Shown piece by piece: positions 32,921 through 38,764 of a stretch of 38,764 nt of DNA. The number at the start of each line of letters is the position of its first letter. The first letter of the stretch is position 1. The stretch is from an uncultured Bacilli bacterium. Lineage in GTDB: Bacteria > Bacillota_I > Bacilli_A > RF39 > UBA660. Location of the stretch: positions 1 to 38,764 of the forward strand of contig CANRPT010000009.1 in the NCBI GenBank assembly GCA_947632565.1, given 5' to 3'. The notes below the pieces were generated by a model, which was not told the origin of the DNA, ran no database searches, and saw only the letters and a list, made by a program, of their open reading frames with translations. The position numbers were made by a program, and so were the translations under genes.

Positions 32921-34349
32921 CACAGATCCAAGTGCTCCAACGATAGCTGGAGGTTCTTCATCATGGTCAGCAAAAGCTTTAACAATCAATGTTTCAAAGG
33001 AATCTACCGCAACAAGTGGAATCAAAAATTATCAATATTGTGAAGCAACAACCAATAGTGTAACCAACTGTTCTTGGAATGATCTAACAAATGGAACAAA
33101 ATCAGTATCCATTTCTACCAATGGAACAAACTACATCTTTTTTCGAGCAGTATCTAATGCAGGTAGAAGTGGTAAAGTTTCTAGTTTCCAAACTACTATG
33201 ATAGAAACCACTAATCCAACAACACCAGTAATCCAAGGAGGAGAAACTACCTGGTCACAAGTTGCTAAAACAATTAGTGTAAAAACAGTTTCAACGGCAG
33301 CAAGTGGAATTAAAAATTATCAATATTGTGAAGCAACAACTAATAGTGCAAACAGCTGTGCTTGGAATAATTTAGCAAGTAATGTAACATCAGTATCCAT
33401 TTCTACCAATGGAACAAAATATATTTTCTTTCGAGCAGTATCTAATGCAGGAAGATATAGTTCAGCATCAACTTCTCAAACAACTATGATAGATACTACA
33501 AATCCAACAATCTCTATTAATAGTAATCTACCTACTTCTATTACGAAAGGAGATAGTTATCCTATATTGGGAAGCTATGCAGCAAATGGTCCAAGTAGCG
33601 GAAGTGCTAGTTGCAGTAGCGATAGAGATGGAGCAGTAGAAGATACTAAACAACTAACCACTATAGGAAGTCATATTATCACTTGTACAGTAACAACAGG
33701 TGCTAAAAAAAGTGTTTCTACTACGAAAACAATTAATATTACTTATACATCATATCAAATTACCAATCTTGTTACAAATGGTTCTTTTGAGAAGAATGGA
33801 ATTAGTGAATGGTATAATCAAAATAAAACAGAATTTTGGTTATTTATAAATTTAAACGATTACCCTTATATTCCACAATTATTTGGGAATTATGCCTTTA
33901 ATATACACGTTAATAATGATCAATCTTTTGCTAGAGCCAGTTATAATACTACAAGTACATTAGCCAACCATAAAGTTTATGCTAGAGTATGGGCTATGAT
34001 AGATTATGGAACAGATATTGATCCAGGTTTATATTTAGAATTTTCAGAAGGATCTGATTTGTGGTCAACTCCATCCCAAAATCATAGCACTTGGTATAGT
34101 AGTAATGGATATGATAATAATACAGAAAGAAGAATATGGCGTTCTTTAGCACTCTATGAGACAGCAACATATAACTATTTAAAAATAATGTTAGCTCAAG
34201 GCAATGGTACTGGAAATGGAGTTTACATGTTTGATGGATTAACGGTAGTAGATTTAACAGCAGCTTTTGGAGCAGGAAATGAACCAAATAAAGATTGGTG
34301 TGATAAACACATTAATTATTTTGATGGTACAACTGAAATTTATAAATAA
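32898..34349 (+). CDS. Surface-protein cassette A without a start codon
   Basis: An open frame of 483 codons that begins inside core site A (FKVVNLETTDPSAPTIAGG) and has no ATG or ribosome binding site before it; the first in-frame Met is at 33198. It holds two Ig-like repeats of about 97 residues (SGIKNYQYCEATTNS, NGTNYIFFRAVSNAGR), a third HYR-like repeat (PTISINSNLPTSITKGD), then a C-terminal domain of about 200 residues. That domain resembles a carbohydrate-binding jelly roll (NLVTNGSFEKNGISEW) and ends DLTAAFGAGNEPNKDWCD, a motif common in surface and phage-tail proteins. There is no signal peptide or anchor, so it is probably a silent 3' cassette. IS1182-like element follows immediately. 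Confidence 0.7.
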   Translation, partial: FKVVNLETTDPSAPTIAGGSSSWSAKALTINVSKESTATSGIKNYQYCEATTNSVTNCSWNDLTNGTKSVSISTNGTNYIFFRAVSNAGRSGKVSSFQTTMIETTNPTTPVIQGGETTWSQVAKTISVKTVSTAASGIKNYQYCEATTNSANSCAWNNLASNVTSVSISTNGTKYIFFRAVSNAGRYSSASTSQTTMIDTTNPTISINSNLPTSITKGDSYPILGSYAANGPSSGSASCSSDRDGAVEDTKQLTTIGSHIITCTVTTGAKKSVSTTKTINITYTSYQITNLVTNGSFEKNGISEWYNQNKTEFWLFINLNDYPYIPQLFGNYAFNIHVNNDQSFARASYNTTSTLANHKVYARVWAMIDYGTDIDPGLYLEFSEGSDLWSTPSQNHSTWYSSNGYDNNTERRIWRSLALYETATYNYLKIMLAQGNGTGNGVYMFDGLTVVDLTAAFGAGNEPNKDWCDKHINYFDGTTEIYK

Positions 34350-34387
34350 CAAAAAGGGGATGTTAGAAAATAGATGATATATTTTCT

Positions 34388-35989
34388 TTACATCTTCTTT
34401 TCTTTTTGCTTTACAGTAGGAAAAACTTCCTCTTGTAAAATAGTTGGACTATTCCAATAACTTTTTTTAATTAAATAAGGTTCATCAAATAGTTTAAATA
34501 ATTTTCTAATATTAACACCTAAACACTCTAACATAAATTCACACTCAACACTATTGATACCCCTTCTTCTAAATCTTGTATAATTCATATTTTGTTTTAT
34601 TTGCCCATAAGTTCCTTCTACTTGAATACTTCTATTTATTCTAATTTCTATTCCTTCTAAACTTAATAGATTTTTTCTTGCTTCTTCTTTAAAAGTTTCG
34701 TATTTAACACTTAATTCTACTTTTCTAAAATTTTGAGATTTATCTTTTAAATATTCTTTACATTTATAAGAGTAATTGCAGTTATTACAACCAGTGAATT
34801 GATAAAATTTTGAATCGGAATATCTTGGATGAGTTTTAGTGAAAATATATTCACCAATATTTCCATTCAAACACCTAAAGCTATTATTATCTAAAAAGAA
34901 TAATTTTGGTCTCTTTCCTGATGCTTCACCATTCCAAGAACTAAACTTTAAATAATTTCCAATATTGTTTTGACTTAAAAATTCGTAATTGGTATAAATC
35001 CCATACCCTGAATCACCACACAATTTATGAGGATATTTATTATAGGATTTATAATATCTTTTTAACATTGGAATCAATGTATTTTGATCATCTCTATTTT
35101 GAAATATTCCATACATCATTATTAATCCACTTGATACAATTACTTGAGTGTTATATGCAGCATGAAAATCATGACTTAGTTTTGAATAATAGTCTTCTTT
35201 TAATACCATAGCTGTTGCATCAACATCAGTTTTATAATAGGAATTTCTTCCATCTCCACAAAGTCTTTCTTTTTCTTCATATTCTATTAATTTGTTTAAA
35301 TATTCATATCCTTTTTTTATTATTTTTTGGGATTTGGTTAGTCTTTTACCTTTGCCACTAGGAATATCATAATAATCTATATCATTTGAATTTGCATAAT
35401 TGGTTACTAAAATAATAACTTCTTCTGCTTTTATGTTCTTTTCATTTTCATATTCAAAATTCATTTCTTTTATTAAATCTTTAATTTTTAAATCTAACTT
35501 TTTATGATATGATTTAGGTTTCCACACAAAATTATATTTATTAGCATTGGCTTCTATTTTAGTTCCATCTATATATTGATTTTCAATGTTTATATTATAT
35601 TCCTTAATTATTGCTTTTGTTATTAGTGAAAATATTTCTATAGAATATGGTTTAATATATTTATTTATAAAATCACAAAAAGTTGCATAGCTGGGTTCAT
35701 TTTGTTCCATTAAATATATAACTCTTAAATCGGTGTAACATAATTTTTCTAATTCTCTAACTGAACTTCTAAATTCTGAAAAACAATATAAAACTGTTGC
35801 CATCATATTGTATGGATTATAACTGTTTCTCCCTTTACACTTTTTTTGTTTCTTATTTACATTTTCTATAATTTGATTAATTCCTGATTTTTGTAGAATA
35901 TTTAAAAATTTATCTATTTTTTCATACTCCTTATAACATTTAGTTGAAGGAAATTGAAAAATAGCCCTTTTTATAGTAAAATTATTCAT
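34388..35989 (-). CDS. IS1182-family DDE transposase
   Basis: 533 residues from ATG 35989. Typical order for IS1182: the N-terminal domain (YNPYNMMATVLYCFSEFRSSVRELE), YIDGTKIEANANKYNFVWK with the first Asp, KLCGDSGYG with the second Asp, a Cys-rich segment (CNNCNYSYKC), and EGTYGQIKQNMNYTRFRRRG with the catalytic Glu. No frameshift or stop, so it may be active. The frame extends upstream to 36025, but a TGATACAAT promoter lies within that extension, which argues for ATG 35989. Ribosome binding site is weak (GAAAGTTGG). Confidence 0.88.
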   Translation of the reverse strand: MNNFTIKRAIFQFPSTKCYKEYEKIDKFLNILQKSGINQIIENVNKKQKKCKGRNSYNPYNMMATVLYCFSEFRSSVRELEKLCYTDLRVIYLMEQNEPSYATFCDFINKYIKPYSIEIFSLITKAIIKEYNINIENQYIDGTKIEANANKYNFVWKPKSYHKKLDLKIKDLIKEMNFEYENEKNIKAEEVIILVTNYANSNDIDYYDIPSGKGKRLTKSQKIIKKGYEYLNKLIEYEEKERLCGDGRNSYYKTDVDATAMVLKEDYYSKLSHDFHAAYNTQVIVSSGLIMMYGIFQNRDDQNTLIPMLKRYYKSYNKYPHKLCGDSGYGIYTNYEFLSQNNIGNYLKFSSWNGEASGKRPKLFFLDNNSFRCLNGNIGEYIFTKTHPRYSDSKFYQFTGCNNCNYSYKCKEYLKDKSQNFRKVELSVKYETFKEEARKNLLSLEGIEIRINRSIQVEGTYGQIKQNMNYTRFRRRGINSVECEFMLECLGVNIRKLFKLFDEPYLIKKSYWNSPTILQEEVFPTVKQKEKKM

Positions 35990-36030
35990 GTGATACCAAC
36001 TTTCTAGACAAAAGTATTGTATCACAAAAT

Positions 36031-36065
36031 GCCCGTAAATCTTAAGGATTACGGGCCTTTTTTAT
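36031..36065 (+). terminator. Outward-facing terminator at the end of the IS
   Basis: GCCCGTAA and TTACGGGC stem followed on the plus strand by CTTTTTTTATTTT. It blocks transcription crossing from inside the IS; placed upstream of the transposase, it may also limit antisense reading. Confidence 0.7.
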
Positions 36066-36138
36066 TTTCATTCAAGAAAAAGAAGATGATAGAAATAAAT
36101 TATTTATTTTCTAACATCCCCTTTTGCTATTTTATTTT

Positions 36139-37002
36139 TTATTTAACAGTAAACGTTTGATAATACCAATCATCTTGCCTTGGATTTTGATTTTGAGTAT
36201 ATCCAACCCAATCGAATGCTCTAACATATACTTTCCAAATACCTTTTTCTGAATAGGAATAAATAGTATTGCTTTCTGTAGATGTTCCACTTGATTTTAA
36301 TACATTATCTAAATAAATTTCATAATTAAAATAATGAAGTGCAATGTCATTGACTGTGATTATAAACTTTCCAGATGTATTCGTAATAGAAATTGTTGGA
36401 GCGGTTTTATCAATTGCTATCGAATTAGGTTGTGATGTGATACTAGGAGTTCCCGCATTATTAATTGCTCTAAAGAATACAAAATATAATCCTTCTTTAG
36501 ATATTGTTACAGTATCCCCATCTATCCATTCACCACCTATCAAGTTTTCATTAGTTGTAGATATATAGTATTGATATTTAGCTATTCCACTCGTTGATGT
36601 AGAAGTATTTGTAACTTTTCTTGTTTGATTGGTATTTACCCAAGTATAATTAGAGACTCCATTACCTTGAGGAGCAGTAGGTGGTTGGGTATCTATCTTG
36701 GTAGTTTGAGAAGCTGATGCTACACTAGTTCTTCCTGCATTAGATACTGCTCGAAAGAAGATGTAGTTTGTTCCATTGGTAGAAATGGATTGACTGGAAG
36801 TTGTTGTTGCACAATCTGTCCAATTTCCTCCTGTTGGAGTAGTTGCATCTGTTGAGATATAATATTGATAATTTTTAATTCCACTGATTGCAGTAGATTC
36901 CTTTGAAACATTGATTGTTAAAGCTTTTGCTGACCATGATGAAGAACCTCCAGCTATCGTTGGAGCACTTGGATCTGTGGTTTCTAATTTAACTACTTTG
37001 AA
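36139..37002 (-). CDS. Surface-protein cassette B without a start codon
   Basis: 287 open codons from core site B to a TAA next to the IS. It begins FKVVKLETTDPSAPTIAGG like cassette A, then has a first Ig-like repeat (SGIKNYQYYISTDATTP, NGTNYIFFRAVSNAGRTS), a second repeat (IDTQPPTAPQGNGV, IAKYQYYISTTNENLIGGEW, FVFFRAINNAGT) and a different C-terminal end (KTAPTISITNTSGKF to WYYQTFTVK). The frame stays open upstream into a hydrophobic stretch (LILFLLIVISYN) but no start codon or ribosome binding site is seen, and a TAG precedes it. Its orientation is opposite to cassettes A and C. Confidence 0.68.
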   Translation of the reverse strand, partial: FKVVKLETTDPSAPTIAGGSSSWSAKALTINVSKESTAISGIKNYQYYISTDATTPTGGNWTDCATTTSSQSISTNGTNYIFFRAVSNAGRTSVASASQTTKIDTQPPTAPQGNGVSNYTWVNTNQTRKVTNTSTSTSGIAKYQYYISTTNENLIGGEWIDGDTVTISKEGLYFVFFRAINNAGTPSITSQPNSIAIDKTAPTISITNTSGKFIITVNDIALHYFNYEIYLDNVLKSSGTSTESNTIYSYSEKGIWKVYVRAFDWVGYTQNQNPRQDDWYYQTFTVK

Positions 37003-37004
37003 AT
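36980..37004 (-). repeat. Core site B, putative recombination site
   Basis: Minus-strand version of sites A and C, with two differences (ATTTCAAAGT left arm; AATTAGAAAC right arm; same AGTTA spacer). Inverted relative to A and C, so pairing with either would invert the DNA between them. Confidence 0.55.
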
Positions 37005-37065
37005 TATAACTAATTACTATTAGTAAAAATAAAATAAGCTTAAAATAATTAATCTAATTCTACAA

Positions 37066-38265
37066 TTAAAAAATACAAGATATCGGGATAATATAATTTT
37101 TTTCATCTAACGGAAGAATATCAGGATATAAACAAATAATACCTCCTATCCCTATCTTTTTCTTTGTCTTTTCAAGAATTTTAAAGTGTTTAATCATATC
37201 TTTGGAAGGATTAGCTGCTTTTTTAATTTCTAATGGATATAAAGTATCATTTTCAAAAAGTACTAAATCTACTTCTATACCATCTTTATCTCTATAATAG
37301 TAAATTCCCATATTATTTCCAGAGTTTTTATAATTTTTAATTAATTCACTTATTACAAATGTTTCTAAATAATGTCCACTAACACTACTATTCATTAACG
37401 TTTCTGGACTCGACCACTTACATAAATAAGAGCATAATCCCGTATCCATAAAATAAATTTTAGGATTTTTTATAGCCCTCTTCAACTCTAAATTATGATA
37501 TGGTTCTAATAAATATATAATTCCTGTAGCAACTAAAATAGATAACCAACTTTTAACTGTATTAACACTTATTTCTGCATCAGTAGCAATAGAACTATAA
37601 TTCAAAACTTCACCAGTTCTACTTGCTACGCTAACTAAAAATTTATGAAAACTAGTTAAATCTCCAACTTGAGTTAAATCTCTTACATCCCTTTCTAAGT
37701 ATGTTTTTATATATGTGCTAAAATATGCTTCTCTTTCAAATCGATTTAAATAGTAATTAGGCATTCCACCCATAAATATTTGTTCAAATAGTTCAGAAAT
37801 GTCTAATTGATATCCTAATTTTATATTTTCTGTTTGGAAAACTTTTGCATTTAATTTTTTCTTTTCACATATAGAAAGAGAATTCATTTCTAGAATTCCA
37901 ATCCTACCTGCTAATGACTCAGTAATATTTTTCATTAGTTGAAATTGTTGTGATCCAGTTAACCAATACAATCCAGTTTCCTCTGTATTATCAACCATAG
38001 ATTTTATATATGGTAATAACTCTGGAGCATACTGTATTTCATCAATAATAAGTGGTGGTTTATAGGTTTGTAAAAATAATTTTGGATCATCTTTTGCTAA
38101 AGTCCTAACTTCTAATTCATCTAAAGAAATATAGTTTCTTTCTTTCTCTTTAATATTTTTTAACATAGTTGTTTTTCCGACTTGTCTTGGACCAGTAATT
38201 AATAAAACTTTAAAACTTTTATTTAATTCTAAAAATCTTTTTTCAATATTTCTTGTTAAATACAT
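37066..38265 (-). CDS. AAA_14/DUF4143 family ATPase
   Basis: 399 residues. Walker A LLITGPRQVGKTTML and Walker B PPLIIDEIQYAPELL lie in the N-terminal AAA_14 domain, with sensor WLTGSQQFQLM. FMGGMPNYYL, LERDVRDL and a winged-helix-like NYSSIATDAEISVNTVKSWL follow. The C-terminal DUF4143 part has ELIKNY, KDGIEVDLV and YPLEIKKA, which resembles a PD-(D/E)xK nuclease core (Asp, Glu-x-Lys). The family is common in mobile regions and its substrate is unknown. AAGGGAGAG precedes ATG 38265. It lies alone between cassettes B and C, as accessory cargo. Confidence 0.85.
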   Translation of the reverse strand: MYLTRNIEKRFLELNKSFKVLLITGPRQVGKTTMLKNIKEKERNYISLDELEVRTLAKDDPKLFLQTYKPPLIIDEIQYAPELLPYIKSMVDNTEETGLYWLTGSQQFQLMKNITESLAGRIGILEMNSLSICEKKKLNAKVFQTENIKLGYQLDISELFEQIFMGGMPNYYLNRFEREAYFSTYIKTYLERDVRDLTQVGDLTSFHKFLVSVASRTGEVLNYSSIATDAEISVNTVKSWLSILVATGIIYLLEPYHNLELKRAIKNPKIYFMDTGLCSYLCKWSSPETLMNSSVSGHYLETFVISELIKNYKNSGNNMGIYYYRDKDGIEVDLVLFENDTLYPLEIKKAANPSKDMIKHFKILEKTKKKIGIGGIICLYPDILPLDEKNYIIPISCIF

Positions 38266-38410
38266 TTTATCTCTCCCTTTAATAACATTATACTATCTTT
38301 ACCAATTAAAATCAACGTCTATTTTTCATTGAATTGAAAAATAGACAAAATTTGCATCTTTTGAAGAAATTAAAATAAAATTTTTTTAATCAAAAAAGCG
38401 CTTTTATTAT

Positions 38411-38435
38411 GTTTCAAAGTAGTTAACTTAGAAAC
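38411..38435 (+). repeat. Core site C, putative recombination site
   Basis: Identical over 25 bp to site A and in the same orientation, so recombination between A and C would excise 5.5 kb. Confidence 0.65.
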
Positions 38436-38764
38436 CACAGATCCAAGTGCGCCAACAATAGCTGGAGGTTCTTCATCATGGTCTTCAAAAGCTTTAACAA
38501 TTAATGTTTCAAAGGAATCTACTGCAATCAGTGGAATTAAAAATTATCAATATTATATCTCAACAGATGCAACTACTCCAACAGGAGGAAATTGGACAAA
38601 TTGTGCAACAACAACTTCCAGTCAATCCATTTCTACCAATGGAACAAAATATATCTTTTTTCGAGCAATATCCAATGCAGGTAGAAATGGTAAAGTTTCT
38701 AGTTCCCAAACTACTATGATAGAAACCACTAATCCAACAACACCAGTAATCCAAGGAGGAGCAA
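38413..38764 (+). CDS. Surface-protein cassette C (mosaic, cut by window end)
   Basis: Open frame from core site C to the end of the window, again without start codon or ribosome binding site. The first Ig-like repeat has the middle of cassette B (YYISTDATTPTGGNWTNC) but the end of cassette A (KVSSSQTTMIETTNPTTPVI), so it is a mosaic. The hairpin-like AAAAAAGCGCTTTT just upstream is a possible terminator remnant. The true 3' end lies outside. Confidence 0.65.

Larger units (their letters stand above)
34352..36125. mobile_element. IS1182-family insertion sequence
   Basis: 1774 bp bounded by 21-bp perfect terminal inverted repeats (AAAAGGGGATGTTAGAAAAT plus A, and its complement at 36105-36125) and holding one transposase gene. 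It lies exactly between the stop codons of convergent cassettes A and B. Flanking bases (AACA and GCTA) do not show a clear target duplication. Confidence 0.88.

Noticed and set aside
36720-36911. 63-residue Gln/Leu-rich open frame inside cassette B, and the same frame in cassette C (38504-38719)
   Set aside because: It is a shifted frame of the Ig-like repeat; it recurs only because the cassettes are homologous, and it has no ribosome binding site.
37005-37066. Hydrophobic in-frame stretch (LILFLLIVISYN) before cassette B as a signal peptide
   Set aside because: T-rich DNA gives such residues by chance; a TAG precedes it and there is no start codon or ribosome binding site.
1-38764. CRISPR arrays, rRNA genes, riboswitches and prophage structural modules
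   Set aside because: No regularly spaced short repeats, rRNA or recognisable aptamer cores were seen by eye; the single recombinase and the phage-tail-like motif in cassette A are not enough for a prophage.
1-38764. Use of TGA as tryptophan (mycoplasma code)
   Set aside because: TGA terminates toxin 1, the DUF308 gene and the glycosylase gene, and conserved tryptophans are encoded by TGG.

Overview
The window is a stretch of low-GC (about 30%) bacterial chromosome using the standard code: TGA ends several genes and tryptophan is TGG, so this is not a code-4 mycoplasma. A PolC plus DnaE replicase pair, a Firmicute-type DnaB (DnaB/DnaD family), the rlmN-prpC-prkC-rsgA-rpe cluster next to rpmB, and a cotJ spore-coat operon point to Bacillota, probably an uncultured gut Bacilli lineage that sporulates or recently did. 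The lineage is inference; no rRNA is present.

Layout. 1-3.0 kb: two small stand-alone genes (a cysteine-hydrolase-like protein and a 2H phosphoesterase), tRNA-His and a membrane-anchored surface protein. 3.3-6.1 kb: a cotJA-cotJB fusion and cotJC, convergent with a stand-alone Clp-type AAA+ ATPase that has a long charged N-terminal tail. 6.3-14.8 kb: polC, an unrecognised gene and dnaE. 14.9-17.6 kb: a D,D-carboxypeptidase and a TasA-like surface protein preceded by two inverted palindromes. 17.8-19.4 kb: two related type I toxin-antitoxin loci flanking an unknown gene. 19.5-24.9 kb: rpmB and the Ser/Thr kinase-phosphatase, ribosome assembly and pentose phosphate operon. 25-31.8 kb: an unknown gene, a radical SAM protein, DUF308 membrane proteins, the dnaB-cyclophilin-glycosylase-pseudouridine synthase operon and a UV endonuclease.

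31.8-38.8 kb is the most unusual region. A tyrosine recombinase is followed by three copies (+, -, +) of a surface-protein gene fragment made of Ig-like repeats. All three begin at the same roughly 25-bp partly palindromic sequence, and none has a start codon or ribosome binding site. An IS1182-like element lies between the first two copies and an AAA_14/DUF4143 ATPase between the last two. The third copy is a mosaic of the other two. This looks like a recombinase-linked reservoir of silent cassettes for surface-antigen variation, with any expressed copy outside the window.

The two toxin-antitoxin loci are the second main discovery. Each has a 24-25 residue hydrophobic peptide gene with its Shine-Dalgarno held in a hairpin, and a convergent roughly 110-nt antisense RNA with a consensus promoter and terminator. 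The two antisense RNAs share an identical 37-nt start. The plan matches the par/Fst type, but the peptides do not look like Fst.
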